Shown: in pieces, positions 1-9,134 of the stretch
Numbering within the stretch: position 1 is the first letter of the stretch
Layout of the letters: every line of letters starts with the position of its first letter
DNA from: an uncultured Acinetobacter sp.
Lineage (GTDB): Bacteria > Pseudomonadota > Gammaproteobacteria > Pseudomonadales > Moraxellaceae
Reading direction: 5' to 3'
DNA length: 64,000 nt
Assembly: GCF_947624825.1 (NCBI RefSeq)
Contig: NZ_CANQLZ010000001.1
Coordinates: forward strand, 124,001 to 188,000
Notes under the pieces: model-generated
The model's database searches: none
What the model saw: only the letters and a program-made list of their open reading frames with translations
Told to the model about the DNA's origin: nothing
Program-made: the position numbers and the translations under genes

Positions 1-1
1 A

Positions 2-379
2 CGTGTCAATGAACTTAAAAATCAGTTGTCACGTTTAGGTTTAGATATTGACCAATATGGTGAAGATCAAGTGATTGTACGTGGCGTGCCGGCTATTTTA
101 CAAAAAGCCGATTTTGCAACCTTGGTGCCGCAATTGCTCAATGACTTAGATCCAAGTGATGAAGCCGCAGGCTTGTTACAAAAGCGTGATCAAATTTTAG
201 CAGGCATGGCCTGTCACGGTGCGGTACGCGCGCACCGTATGCTGAGTCTATCTGAAATGAACGCATTGCTGCGTCAGATGGAACGTACCGAATTTGCCAG
301 TCAATGTAACCATGGTCGTCCGACGTGGCGCGCCTTTCCATTGGCTCAGCTCGATAAACTTTTTGCTCGAGGAGAGTAG
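2..379 (+). CDS. mutL: DNA mismatch repair protein MutL, C-terminal end (5' truncated by window)
   Basis: This is the last ~125 residues of MutL, the mismatch-repair ATPase that couples MutS recognition to strand incision. The frame is open from base 2, so the gene starts before the window. The visible part is the C-terminal dimerisation domain. It shows the conserved [10 protein letters not shown] stretch and, near the end, CNHGRPTW, both typical of MutL C-termini. The stop lies 5 bases before the miaA ATG, so mutL-miaA-hfq is a likely transcription unit, as in many gammaproteobacteria. The N-terminal GHKL ATPase domain cannot be seen. Confidence 0.95.
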   Translation, partial: RVNELKNQLSRLGLDIDQYGEDQVIVRGVPAILQKADFATLVPQLLNDLDPSDEAAGLLQKRDQILAGMACHGAVRAHRMLSLSEMNALLRQMERTEFASQCNHGRPTWRAFPLAQLDKLFARGE

Positions 380-384
380 TTTTC

Positions 385-1329
385 ATGTCAACACAATTGC
401 CGGTCATCAATTTAATGGGACCTACTGCAAGCGGCAAAACCGCTTTGGCATGTCAACTGTATGAACAAGGTGGTTTTGAGTTGATTTCAGTCGATTCAGC
501 TTTGGTTTATCAAGATATGGACATTGGTACAGCCAAACCTACTAAAGCAGAGCAAGCGCAATATCCGCATCATTTAATTGATATTATTAGTCCACTTGAA
601 GTGTATTCGGCGGCTGAATTTGTCAGTGATGCGACGCGTTTAATTGATGACATTCATGCCCGTGGTAAAACCCCAATTTTAGTGGGTGGTACCATGCTGT
701 ATTTTAAGGCGTTGTTAGAAGGTTTAGCCGATAATTTACCCAATGCTGACGATGAGGTGCGCCGTGCAATTGAACGACAAGCCCAAACACAAGGTTGGGA
801 TGAAGTTTATGCGCAGCTGTGTGCTGTAGACCCTAAAGCGGCTGAAAAATTTAAACCTAGTGATAAACAACGCATCATTCGTGCGCTCGAAGTTTATCAA
901 TTAACCGGCAAGCCCATTAGCCAATTACAAGCAGAACAACCTAAAAATCAGCCTTATCGTTACAACTTTCACAATTTTGCCTTAATGCCAGAGCGTGGTG
1001 AATTACATCAAAGAATCGAAAAGCGTTTAGAGATTATGTGGGGTATCGGATTTTTAAATGAGGTGGTTTCACTTATGGAAAAATACGATTTAAGCCCGGA
1101 AATCCCTTCTATGCGCTGTGTAGGTTACCGCCAAGTGTTAGATTTTCTACAAAAAGGTGAGCAAACCCCACAAAGTATTCAAGAAATGCAAGATAAAGCT
1201 TTATTTGCAACACGACAACTGGCAAAACGTCAATATACCTGGTTACGTTCTTTGCAAGAAGCGCATCAATTTCAAACATATTTAACCATAAAGCAGGCAC
1301 AAGAAGACTTGCGAAACCGTTACAGATAA
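385..1329 (+). CDS. miaA: tRNA dimethylallyltransferase MiaA
   Basis: MiaA transfers a dimethylallyl group to N6 of A37 in tRNAs that read UNN codons, the first step of ms2i6A formation. The 314-residue length is normal. Near the N-terminus is the P-loop GPTASGKT (residues ~12-19), followed by [17 protein letters not shown], the substrate-binding segment, and later [16 protein letters not shown], all hallmarks of the family. The GAGGAG-type ribosome site overlaps the mutL end. It lies between mutL and hfq, a widely conserved order. Product formed here is a substrate for MiaB, which is not in the window. Confidence 0.97.
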   Translation: MSTQLPVINLMGPTASGKTALACQLYEQGGFELISVDSALVYQDMDIGTAKPTKAEQAQYPHHLIDIISPLEVYSAAEFVSDATRLIDDIHARGKTPILVGGTMLYFKALLEGLADNLPNADDEVRRAIERQAQTQGWDEVYAQLCAVDPKAAEKFKPSDKQRIIRALEVYQLTGKPISQLQAEQPKNQPYRYNFHNFALMPERGELHQRIEKRLEIMWGIGFLNEVVSLMEKYDLSPEIPSMRCVGYRQVLDFLQKGEQTPQSIQEMQDKALFATRQLAKRQYTWLRSLQEAHQFQTYLTIKQAQEDLRNRYR

Positions 1330-1343
1330 AGCAAAATTTAACG

Positions 1344-1390
1344 GCTATCTTTTTTATAATTTTTAATTGAAAAATGAAGATAGCTTTTTT
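1344..1390 (+). terminator. Possible intrinsic terminator/attenuator between miaA and hfq
   Basis: An 8-bp stem GCTATCTT (1344-1351) pairs with AAGATAGC (1377-1384) and is followed directly by six T. The loop is long (25 nt) and AT-rich and itself contains TATAAT (1355-1360). The element could end part of the miaA transcripts while hfq is also served by its own promoter. The long loop makes it weaker than the other terminators in this window. Confidence 0.5.
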
Positions 1391-1425
1391 GCGCTGATTT
1401 TTAATTTATTTTTTGGAGTTATAAC

Positions 1426-1941
1426 ATGTCTAAAGGTCAAACTTTACAAGATCCGTTCTTGAATTCTCTCCGTAAAGAACGCATTCCTGTGTCTATCTTC
1501 CTAGTAAACGGTATTAAATTACAAGGTCACATCGAATCTTTTGACCAATACGTTGTTTTATTAAAAAATACAGTAAGCCAAATGGTTTACAAACACGCGA
1601 TTTCTACAGTAGTTCCTGCACGTAATCCACGTCCTGCTGGTGCGCCTGCTGGTGGTCAAGCAGCAGGCGGCTTCGGCGGTCAAGCAACGGGTGGCTTTGG
1701 TGGTCAAGGCGGCTTCGGCGGTCAACCAACGGGTGGCTTTGGTGGTCAAGGTGGCTTTGGTGGTCAAGGTGGCTTCGGTGGTCAAGGCGGTTTTGGTGGT
1801 CAAGGCGGCTTCGGCGGTCAACCTGCTGGCGGCTTCGGCGGTCAAGGTGGCTTTGGCGGTCAACCTGCTGGTGGTTTTGGTCAAGGTTTTGACAACGATG
1901 CAAAATTTGATGATGTACAAGAAGACGACAACAATCGTTAA
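1426..1941 (+). CDS. hfq: RNA chaperone Hfq with long Gly-Phe-Gln repeat tail
   Basis: Hfq forms a hexameric Sm ring that binds A-rich and U-rich RNA and promotes sRNA-mRNA pairing. The Sm core occupies residues ~1-66, with the start region [11 protein letters not shown] and the Sm2 signature [11 protein letters not shown]. coli Hfq is ~102 residues; this protein has 171. The extra length is a C-terminal domain of about ten GGFGGQ units, interrupted by AT, PT or PA dipeptides, and an acidic tail ([10 protein letters not shown]). Such extended tails are known from Acinetobacter and Moraxella Hfq. The ribosome site GGAG is well placed. A strong terminator follows. Confidence 0.96.
   Translation: MSKGQTLQDPFLNSLRKERIPVSIFLVNGIKLQGHIESFDQYVVLLKNTVSQMVYKHAISTVVPARNPRPAGAPAGGQAAGGFGGQATGGFGGQGGFGGQPTGGFGGQGGFGGQGGFGGQGGFGGQGGFGGQPAGGFGGQGGFGGQPAGGFGQGFDNDAKFDDVQEDDNNR
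1660..1890 (+). repeat. hfq: In-frame tandem repeat array in hfq (18-base units)
   Basis: The DNA encoding the Hfq tail is built from 18-base units of the form GGCTTCGGCGGTCAAGGC, some extended by a 6-base insert that encodes AT, PT or PA. Unit length is a multiple of three, so gain or loss of units keeps the frame. Third-position variation (GGC/GGT, TTC/TTT) shows the units have diverged somewhat. Confidence 0.85.
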
Positions 1942-1952
1942 TTGATACCTTT

Positions 1953-1982
1953 AAAAAGCCTCGCGATTGCGAGGCTTTTTTT
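1953..1982 (+). terminator. Rho-independent terminator after hfq
   Basis: The arms AAGCCTCGC and GCGAGGCTT enclose a GATT loop and are followed by a run of T. The element lies 12 bases after the hfq stop. A near copy follows the TerC-family gene at 36080. Confidence 0.92.
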
Positions 1983-2001
1983 ATGCTTAACATTTAAGTA
2001 T

Positions 2002-2027
2002 AAAAAAGCCAGTGCATGCACTGGCTT
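2002..2027 (-). terminator. Rho-independent terminator after surA
   Basis: A perfect 12-bp self-complementary stem (AAAGCCAGTGCA / TGCACTGGCTTT) lies just after the surA stop. On the minus strand it is followed by a run of six T. It separates the convergent hfq and surA units. Confidence 0.85.
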
Positions 2028-2034
2028 TGGGTTA

Positions 2035-3336
2035 TCAAGAAGCGTTATTTTTACTGTCTAAGCGTGGGTCTTTAATTTCCACATAGGCATTATTACGTAC
2101 TTCACGTAACCAGTTGTCAAGCTCTGCATCAAACTGACGTTCAGCTAACATTTGACGTGCAATACGCTGTTGATATTCTTGGGTCATATCATGCTGACGG
2201 GTATCAGTCACTTGCAAAATATGCCAACCAAATTGACTTTCAAAGGGTTGAGTGAACTGACCTACCGTTGTGCTTTTCATTTTTGCTTCAAATTCAGGCA
2301 CCATCATCCCTAAATTAACCCATCCTAAGCTGCCACCATCACGTGCAGACCCTGGGTCATTGGAAAAAGTAGCTGCCAATGTCGCAAAGTCTTCACCTTG
2401 TTGTAAGCGGCTATATAAATTATCAATCATTTGCTTAGCTGCTTCAGGGCTGACCACTTCTGAGGTTTTTACCAAAATATGGCGCGTTTGGTATTGTGGT
2501 ACCACAACTTTTTGCTCAGTCGATTTACGCTCAAGCAATTTCATCACATGAACACCATCACTTGATGCAATCAGCTCAGAGGTTTGACCCTTGGTAAGTG
2601 GTGTAATGCGTGCTGCAAGTTCAGCAGGAATATCCGATAAGGCACGAAAGCCCATATCTGCACCTTGAACACTCACCCCATTTTGACTAAAACGCTTGGC
2701 AATCGCATTCACATCATTAGAATCATTTAAAGCTACTTTGACTTGTTCAGCGACGCTTTGAGCATTTGCACCACTAATACGCATATGCAAAACGTGTGCT
2801 TGTGTACCAAGTGCAGCTTGACCTTGCGGGGTTTTTAAAAAGTTAGCGATGTCTTGATCGCTAATTTTAATACGTGAAGTGACTTGTTGCTGACGCACAC
2901 GTTCTAAGCTTAAATCGGCGGCAATACTGCTACGTAATTGGGCGTAGCTGCCGGTTTGTTTGCTATCTAAACTTTTTTGAAAACTATTTAAATCTTTAAA
3001 GCCATTTTTTTGCGCCACACTCAAAGTGGCTTGATTAAGTGCTTGTTCATCTACAGGCACATTGTAGCGTTTGACTTGTTCAAGTTGTGCTTGACGGTTA
3101 ATCAGCTGTTCAAGCGCCATTTGAGCAAAGTAAGGCTGAGGGGGAACTTCACGTTTTTGAGCGGCATATTGTTGTTGTATTTGTGTCATGGCTTGCATGA
3201 CATCGCTGGCCAAAATCACACTATTGTCAACCACAGCTACAATTTGGTTACTTTGGGCAAATGTTGGAATACTGGTTGACATCAGCACAGCCAATGCACT
3301 TGCTTTGATGAAATTTTTTAACTGTTTGGTCTTCAT
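2035..3336 (-). CDS. surA: Periplasmic peptidyl-prolyl isomerase/chaperone SurA
   Basis: SurA escorts unfolded outer-membrane proteins, including LptD, across the periplasm to the BAM complex. The protein starts with a signal peptide (basic KTKQLKN, hydrophobic core, ending near TFAQ). An N-terminal chaperone domain follows, then two parvulin domains. The second contains YQTRHILVKT and the family's GGSLGWV motif. I place the start at the ATG that overlaps the lptD stop by one base (TAATG). This gives 433 residues and a clean signal peptide, whereas the upstream in-frame start would add five residues. The gene is translationally coupled to lptD, its main client. Confidence 0.95.
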   Translation of the reverse strand: MKTKQLKNFIKASALAVLMSTSIPTFAQSNQIVAVVDNSVILASDVMQAMTQIQQQYAAQKREVPPQPYFAQMALEQLINRQAQLEQVKRYNVPVDEQALNQATLSVAQKNGFKDLNSFQKSLDSKQTGSYAQLRSSIAADLSLERVRQQQVTSRIKISDQDIANFLKTPQGQAALGTQAHVLHMRISGANAQSVAEQVKVALNDSNDVNAIAKRFSQNGVSVQGADMGFRALSDIPAELAARITPLTKGQTSELIASSDGVHVMKLLERKSTEQKVVVPQYQTRHILVKTSEVVSPEAAKQMIDNLYSRLQQGEDFATLAATFSNDPGSARDGGSLGWVNLGMMVPEFEAKMKSTTVGQFTQPFESQFGWHILQVTDTRQHDMTQEYQQRIARQMLAERQFDAELDNWLREVRNNAYVEIKDPRLDSKNNAS

Positions 3337-5804
3337 TAACGCTGTGTCCAAGATTGCTGAGTTTGATCAAAACCTAAAATACGGTTTTGCATTAAAGATA
3401 CAAGTTTATTATTAAAACCACCTAAGCCTTTTAAGCTAAATTCTGCCATCACGGCACGCTTAGGCTTAGCCTCTGGTGCATTCACATCATCAAGATCGTT
3501 ATAGTACGAACGGCCATAAACCGATACGCCCCAACAACACGACTCGTAATTCACGCCGAGTAAATATTCACGCCCCACATTGTTATCAATATCGTATTGT
3601 GCATGACCTAAAATACGCCATTGTTCAGACAGAGGCTGAATAAATGATGCGACAACTTGATCATAATCGTCTTGACGGTTTTGTAAGCCTTGGCGATGGA
3701 AATAACCGACGTTATACAACTGACCATAGTCGTTGGTATAGAACATTTGTAAATCGCGTTGAGCATTGTCACCATTAGACATCCAAGCACTATTGGCACT
3801 GACCAGTACATTTTCAGATAATTGGCTGGCGACACTAATTACAGGACCTGTACGGTTTTCACGGTCAAATTCATCGCTTTGATTGTTTAAACTGACACGG
3901 CGATCTTCAAAAAAGAAGCTTTGACCGACACTGGCTTTTAAACGCTCTAGACCCACATCATCAAACAAGCTATAGCTTAAACCTAAGGATGCAAAATTAT
4001 TGTCCTCTAAACGGTCATTACCATAAAAACGACGTGCGCTAAACAATTGGTCATAGCTAATTGAGGCATTTACAGAGTCAAAGTTTGGATAGCCATTTTG
4101 ATCTTCGTATGGTGCATAGGCATAAAACAGGCGCGGCGTAAGAGTTTGTAAGAAATCACCTTGCTTTTCAAAGGTTAAACCTGTGTCTAAAGTAAATTGT
4201 GGTACTGTGACTGATTTGTTTTTGCTTGACGATTGGGTTTGACTTTGTGCGTCACGCGTATCTTGGTCAAAGAAGGTATTGACGTTACGTAACGATACTT
4301 CAGGTAAAACAAATGACCAAGGTGTACGGTAGTTATAACGTACTGCAAAATCATTGTACAAACGTGTGCCACTTGGCTGAAGAGCATCTGGATTATTATT
4401 GCTCAGTAAATCTAGATCTTTTTTAAAATAAGCAGTGTCGTTGTTGTACTCGTATTGTAAACCTTGTGGATTACCACCGGTGTAATTGAGCAAGAACTGC
4501 GGTAAACGTGCATAAGGGCGATCAAGATCAGAAATATTTTTATCTAAGGTTTGGAAATCTTCAACTTTAAGCTGTGCTCTTAAACCTGGAATGCCATTAC
4601 GATAGTTAAGTTCCCATGCACGACGCAAATTTAAGTCGGTTTTGGAGTTTGGGTTATTATCAAGATCGGTAAATACATCTTTGTCTGAGGCATAGTTGTA
4701 ATCTAGACGCGTATTGAATTGATCATTGATTTGCCAATCGTGATCAAAACTTAAATGCTTACGATCTTCGCTATTGTAATCATCATCAGAGGGTAGGTAA
4801 CCACCAAACAGCTGACCTTGACCGAAATTTTCAGTTAAATAACGAAATTCACCTTCGAGCATTGCACCACGACTACCCAAATAGCGTGGCGTAAGCGTGG
4901 CATCAAAGTTAGCGGCTAAATTGAGGTAAATCGGCAACGAAATCTCTGCACCACCGTCACTGGTAAAGCCAAAACTTGGGGTCAATACACCTGTAGTACG
5001 ACGATCATCAATGGGGAAGTTAAAATAAGGCACAGCTAAAACAGGGGTGTCTTTAATATATAGCTTAGTGCCACGTGTTTGACCGCGACCGGTGGCTTGA
5101 TTGAGTTCAATCTCGTCGGCTTGGATTTTCCAGGTTGGTTTTTGTTGCGGTGGACAGGTGCTATAAGTGGCATTGTTTAAAACCACCACATCATTTGAAG
5201 TCTTGGCAATTTTTTCAGCATAGCCATAGGCATGCTGTTGTTCAGCAATGTAATAGCTGTTATTTAAATCGCCTTGCTGGGTTTTTAAATTGTAATTAAT
5301 CTGATCACTTTGTGATAAAAGACCACCTTGCGCCAATTGAACTCGACCTTCGGCATTGGCAAAGGTCTGGGTTTGATCAAGCGTGACTTTGTCGGCACGG
5401 ATTTCACGCCCTGGTTGGCTAATCACCACATTGCCTTCAAGCACAGAATCGCCATTGGGATTATAGTGACCATAATCTGCAGTTAAGGTTGATGTTGCAT
5501 CTAAGCCATCAGAGACATTTGTGTCGGGTGCAATCGGGGTAACCCATGCACCTTGGCAATAGGCAGCAGTGAGCGCTTGACCATGACGTTGCTGGGCTTC
5601 AGGGGTTGATTTATCAACATAATACTGTTCAAAAAAAGCCTGACCCGGATAGGTGTCATTTAAACTTTGTTTTAGTTGTTGATTATCAAGCGCTGATGGC
5701 TCATCCAGAGAATCAGCATAACTGGAAATTGAGCTACCACATAAAAGGGTAAAAATCGCAGTCGCTAATGGATTAAATTTAAACTGATGCTTCATTTGTC
5801 TCAT
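3336..5804 (-). CDS. lptD: LPS-assembly outer membrane protein LptD
   Basis: LptD is the beta-barrel that, with the lipoprotein LptE, inserts lipopolysaccharide into the outer leaflet. Its 822 residues comprise a signal peptide (cleavage near SSYA|D, residue ~30), an OstA/LptA-like beta-jellyroll (~105-300) and a C-terminal barrel. Four mature cysteines are visible, C83, C217 and the adjacent pair C756-C757. This is the pattern that forms the two interdomain disulfides in E. coli LptD. The order lptD-surA is conserved, as is the divergent amgK-murU pair upstream. An ATG three codons downstream is an alternative start. Confidence 0.96.
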   Translation of the reverse strand: MRQMKHQFKFNPLATAIFTLLCGSSISSYADSLDEPSALDNQQLKQSLNDTYPGQAFFEQYYVDKSTPEAQQRHGQALTAAYCQGAWVTPIAPDTNVSDGLDATSTLTADYGHYNPNGDSVLEGNVVISQPGREIRADKVTLDQTQTFANAEGRVQLAQGGLLSQSDQINYNLKTQQGDLNNSYYIAEQQHAYGYAEKIAKTSNDVVVLNNATYSTCPPQQKPTWKIQADEIELNQATGRGQTRGTKLYIKDTPVLAVPYFNFPIDDRRTTGVLTPSFGFTSDGGAEISLPIYLNLAANFDATLTPRYLGSRGAMLEGEFRYLTENFGQGQLFGGYLPSDDDYNSEDRKHLSFDHDWQINDQFNTRLDYNYASDKDVFTDLDNNPNSKTDLNLRRAWELNYRNGIPGLRAQLKVEDFQTLDKNISDLDRPYARLPQFLLNYTGGNPQGLQYEYNNDTAYFKKDLDLLSNNNPDALQPSGTRLYNDFAVRYNYRTPWSFVLPEVSLRNVNTFFDQDTRDAQSQTQSSSKNKSVTVPQFTLDTGLTFEKQGDFLQTLTPRLFYAYAPYEDQNGYPNFDSVNASISYDQLFSARRFYGNDRLEDNNFASLGLSYSLFDDVGLERLKASVGQSFFFEDRRVSLNNQSDEFDRENRTGPVISVASQLSENVLVSANSAWMSNGDNAQRDLQMFYTNDYGQLYNVGYFHRQGLQNRQDDYDQVVASFIQPLSEQWRILGHAQYDIDNNVGREYLLGVNYESCCWGVSVYGRSYYNDLDDVNAPEAKPKRAVMAEFSLKGLGGFNNKLVSLMQNRILGFDQTQQSWTQR

Positions 5805-5915
5805 TAACCAAGAGTGCTTAATCGCAATTAATTATGGTTGCATCATAGAGAAAAACTTGATAAGTAGCTACACTTAGCACTTTAAAAACTCAGCCTGTCT
5901 TAGAATTTATCGCAA

Positions 5916-6929
5916 ATGAATACACAACGTGAACAATTGATACAAACATGGATTCAATCTGTACTAGGTTCGGATCAATTTGAAATTAATTTTTTGGCAG
6001 GTGATGCAAGCTTTCGCCGTTATGCACGAATTGTCTTTGATCATAAAACATTGATGCTCATGGATGCACCACCTGAGAAGGAAGATTGTGCGCCATTTGT
6101 AAAAATTGATGATTTTTTTGCCGAGCATGGCGTGCGCGTGCCACACATTATGGCCAAAGACTTAACACACGGCTTTTTATTATTAGAAGATTTTGGTGAT
6201 GTTTTACTCTCAACCTTGCTCAATGATGACACGGTAGATGCTTATTACGCACAAAGCTTTAAACAATTGGCACAACTACAAAGCATTGATGGCAAAGACC
6301 AATTTCCTGAATATAGCTACGAAAAGCTCATCAGCGAGATGGAGTTGTTTACAGATTGGATGTTACCGTCTTTAAACATTCAGCCCACTGCTGCGCAAAG
6401 TGCGTTAATTAAGCGTACTTTTGCCATTTTAGCCAATGCTGCTTTGGCACAGCCACAAGTGATTGTGCATCGTGATTTTCATAGCCGTAATCTCATGCAT
6501 ATTGCAGGTGAAAGCGATTTAGGCGTGATTGATTTTCAAGACGCCGTGATTGGTGCCGACACCTACGATTTAATTTCAATTGCCCGCGATGCCTATGTGC
6601 AGTGGAACCCTGAGCGTGTATATACGTGGTTTAAGCTGTTTTATGACGTATTGCCTGAAACACAAAAACAAGATCGTGATCTTGAACAATTTAAAAAAGA
6701 TGCCGATTTGATGGCGATTCAACGTCACCTGAAAATTTTAGGAATTTTTGTACGTTTATTTGAACGCGATGGCAAAGCAGGTTACTTAAAAGATTTACCG
6801 CGTGTGATGTGGTATTTACGTCAAGAAAGCCAAGCTTATCCTGAACTTGCCGCGTTTATGCAATTTATTGAAGATGTGGTCATGCCAAAATTTACCCAAA
6901 AATACGGTGTGTATGAGGTGGTGGCTTAA
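5916..6929 (+). CDS. amgK: N-acetylmuramate/N-acetylglucosamine anomeric kinase AmgK
   Basis: This is a phosphotransferase of the aminoglycoside-kinase (APH) fold, 337 residues. The catalytic loop HRDFHSRN (residues ~188-195) and the metal-binding segment GVIDFQDAVIG are intact. The gene abuts a nucleotidyltransferase of the MurU type and is divergent from lptD. That is the arrangement of Pseudomonas AmgK-MurU, which phosphorylates MurNAc at C1 in murein recycling and bypasses de novo UDP-MurNAc synthesis. The APH fold alone would not fix the substrate; the neighbour does. Confidence 0.9.
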   Translation: MNTQREQLIQTWIQSVLGSDQFEINFLAGDASFRRYARIVFDHKTLMLMDAPPEKEDCAPFVKIDDFFAEHGVRVPHIMAKDLTHGFLLLEDFGDVLLSTLLNDDTVDAYYAQSFKQLAQLQSIDGKDQFPEYSYEKLISEMELFTDWMLPSLNIQPTAAQSALIKRTFAILANAALAQPQVIVHRDFHSRNLMHIAGESDLGVIDFQDAVIGADTYDLISIARDAYVQWNPERVYTWFKLFYDVLPETQKQDRDLEQFKKDADLMAIQRHLKILGIFVRLFERDGKAGYLKDLPRVMWYLRQESQAYPELAAFMQFIEDVVMPKFTQKYGVYEVVA

Positions 6930-7619
6930 ATGAAAGCGATGATCTTGGCCGCAGGTTTAGGCAATCGTATGCGTCCCTTGACGTTGCATACCCCTAAGCC
7001 TTTGCTTGAAGTTGCAGACAAACCTTTAATTGTATGGCACATCGAAAAGCTACGTGATTTAGGTGTGACCGAAATTGTGATTAACACCGCATGGCTTGCA
7101 CAGAAGTTAGTCGATGCTTTAGGAGATGGTTCAGCATTTGGTGTACATATTTTATGGTCACATGAAGCTGAAGGATTGGAAACCGCAGGCGGTATTATTC
7201 ATGCTTTGCCATTATTGGGCGATCAGCCGTTTATTTTAGTCAATGGCGATGTATGGACCACGATGGATTTTGCAGCACTACTTGATATAAAACTTAACGA
7301 AAATTTGGCGCATTTGGTTTTGGTCGACAATCCAACGCAACATCCAAACGGCGATTTTACTTTAAGTGAAGGTCGGGCTTACACTTTTGATCAAAACATA
7401 CCAGGTGAAAATCTGACCTTTAGCGGTGTATCGCTGATTGATCCTAAAATGTTTGCAGGTTTAGCAGCTGGTAAACGAGCATTGGCACCACTGCTTAAAG
7501 CCTTTATGTTAGATCAAAAAATTGCGGCATCTAAATTAAAAGGCGCGTGGGTAGATGTTGGAACACCTGAGCGTTTAGCACAATTAGATCAACAGATTCG
7601 CACAGGTCAATACGCTTAA
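6930..7619 (+). CDS. murU: N-acetylmuramate-1-phosphate uridylyltransferase MurU
   Basis: MurU converts MurNAc-1-phosphate and UTP to UDP-MurNAc in the murein recycling shunt. The 229-residue protein opens with the nucleotidyltransferase signature AMILAAGLGNRMRPLT, followed by KPLLEVADKPL. FILVNGDVW supplies the metal-binding Asp. The ATG follows the amgK stop directly with no gap, so the two are co-translated. Homology to glucose-1-phosphate thymidylyltransferases is expected, but the pairing with amgK supports MurU. Confidence 0.9.
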   Translation: MKAMILAAGLGNRMRPLTLHTPKPLLEVADKPLIVWHIEKLRDLGVTEIVINTAWLAQKLVDALGDGSAFGVHILWSHEAEGLETAGGIIHALPLLGDQPFILVNGDVWTTMDFAALLDIKLNENLAHLVLVDNPTQHPNGDFTLSEGRAYTFDQNIPGENLTFSGVSLIDPKMFAGLAAGKRALAPLLKAFMLDQKIAASKLKGAWVDVGTPERLAQLDQQIRTGQYA

Positions 7620-7700
7620 TTGCATATTCGCTAAGCAGTATTTGGCTGTGACTTCATTGATAAATCGGTATACTGCCATTAATTTTTTTGGGATAACGTT

Positions 7701-8333
7701 ATGCATCCGTTTTTTAAAGACCTGCAACAAGGCGCGCAAGCATTAGGCTTAAACTTAAGCGAAGAGGCTTTAAATTTATTGCTTAAATATCAAGATGCAC
7801 TGGTGCTTTGGAACAAAGCCTATAATTTAACGGCAATTCGTGAACCTAAAGAAATGTTGGTCAAGCATTTGCTCGATAGTTTAAGTATCTTAAATGACTT
7901 ACCACAAGGTCGTTTATTGGATATTGGTACAGGCGGTGGTATGCCGGGCATGATCATTGCGCTGTGCCAACCTGGGCGTCAATGTGTGTTATTAGATTCT
8001 AACGGTAAAAAAATCCGTTTTTTAAAGCAATTTATTGCCGACTTAAAACTTCCAAATGTGATTGCAGTACAAACTCGTGTCGAAAACACCGACAGCATTA
8101 ACGAATTGGGTCAATTTGATGTGATTACCAGTCGTGCCTTTGCATCACTAACCGATTTTGTCAATGCCTCAAAACCGTATATGCACCAAGACAGTATTAT
8201 TGCTTCAATGAAAGGCTTAATTCCTGAAGAAGAAGTCGAAGTGTTTAAAGCGCAATTTAAGATTGATATTGTGGCGTTAAGCGTGCCACGTTTGGATGAA
8301 CAACGTCATCTCATTTTAATGAAACAACTTTAA
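7701..8333 (+). CDS. rsmG: 16S rRNA (guanine527-N7)-methyltransferase RsmG
   Basis: RsmG (GidB) methylates N7 of G527 in the 530 loop of 16S rRNA using S-adenosylmethionine; its loss gives low-level streptomycin resistance. The 210 residues contain the Rossmann glycine-rich loop LDIGTGGGMPG (~72-82) and the family segment LWNKAYNLTAI. It precedes parA-parB, part of the ancestral gidA-gidB-parA-parB cluster. However, gidA and dnaA are not in the window, so nearness to oriC cannot be claimed. Confidence 0.95.
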   Translation: MHPFFKDLQQGAQALGLNLSEEALNLLLKYQDALVLWNKAYNLTAIREPKEMLVKHLLDSLSILNDLPQGRLLDIGTGGGMPGMIIALCQPGRQCVLLDSNGKKIRFLKQFIADLKLPNVIAVQTRVENTDSINELGQFDVITSRAFASLTDFVNASKPYMHQDSIIASMKGLIPEEEVEVFKAQFKIDIVALSVPRLDEQRHLILMKQL

Positions 8334-8357
8334 TTTTTCTAAGGATTAGGATTTACC

Positions 8358-9134
8358 ATGGCACACATTATTGCGATTGCGAACCAAAAAGGTGGCGTAG
8401 GTAAAACCACAACCGCAGTAAATTTGGCTGCCTCGCTTGCAGTATTAAAAAAACGCGTGTTATTGGTTGATATGGACTCTCAGGGCAACGCCACCATGGG
8501 TTCTGGGGTACAAAAAAACGATCTACTGTATTCAGTGACCGATGTGTTATTGGGTGAAGTGCCAATTGAAACTGCAATTACCAAAGCCGAAGTCGGTTAT
8601 AAGGTGCTAGGTGCCAACCGTGATTTAGCCGGAGTGGAGCTTGCAATTGCTGAGCAAGAGGGACGTGAATTTATTTTACGTCAAGCCTTAAAAGAAGTAG
8701 AGCAAGACTATGATTTTATTATCATTGATTGTGCGCCAAGTTTAAGCCTCATCACCATTAATGCACTGGCTGCGGTACAAGGTGTGATTATTCCAATGCA
8801 ATGTGAATATTATGCACTCGAAGGTTTGGCTGATCTGACTCAAACCATTGATCGTATTCAACAGGTGGTCAATCCAAACTTAGAAATAGTAGGTGTAGTG
8901 CGTACGATGTACGATGCACGTAATGCCTTAACGCGCGATGTGGCGGCCGAATTAGAACAATATTTTGGTAAAAAACTCTACGACACGGTCATTCCGCGTA
9001 ATGTGCGTTTAGCAGAAGCGCCTGCACATGGTTTGCCGGTGATTTATTTTGAAAAAAGTTCTAAAGGTGCAGTGGCGTATTTAAACTTAGCTGCCGAAAT
9101 CGTTAAAAAAATCAAAAAAGGAAGTCCTGCATGA
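8358..9134 (+). CDS. parA: Chromosome partitioning ATPase ParA (Soj)
   Basis: ParA is a deviant Walker ATPase that moves ParB-parS complexes along the nucleoid. The 258-residue protein has the deviant P-loop KGGVGKTTTA (residues ~10-19), the switch segment LLVDMDSQGNATMG and the Walker B-like DFIIIDCAPSLS. There is no N-terminal DNA-binding domain, so it is the chromosomal (Soj) type rather than the plasmid type Ia. It overlaps parB by four bases (ATGA), which implies translational coupling. Confidence 0.95.
   Translation: MAHIIAIANQKGGVGKTTTAVNLAASLAVLKKRVLLVDMDSQGNATMGSGVQKNDLLYSVTDVLLGEVPIETAITKAEVGYKVLGANRDLAGVELAIAEQEGREFILRQALKEVEQDYDFIIIDCAPSLSLITINALAAVQGVIIPMQCEYYALEGLADLTQTIDRIQQVVNPNLEIVGVVRTMYDARNALTRDVAAELEQYFGKKLYDTVIPRNVRLAEAPAHGLPVIYFEKSSKGAVAYLNLAAEIVKKIKKGSPA

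Noticed and set aside
1561..1993. Long open frames on the minus strand and in another plus frame across hfq
   Set aside because: They come from the 18-base repeat array, whose regular composition keeps all frames open. Their translations are low-complexity shadows (TTKATL..., HLDHQS...).
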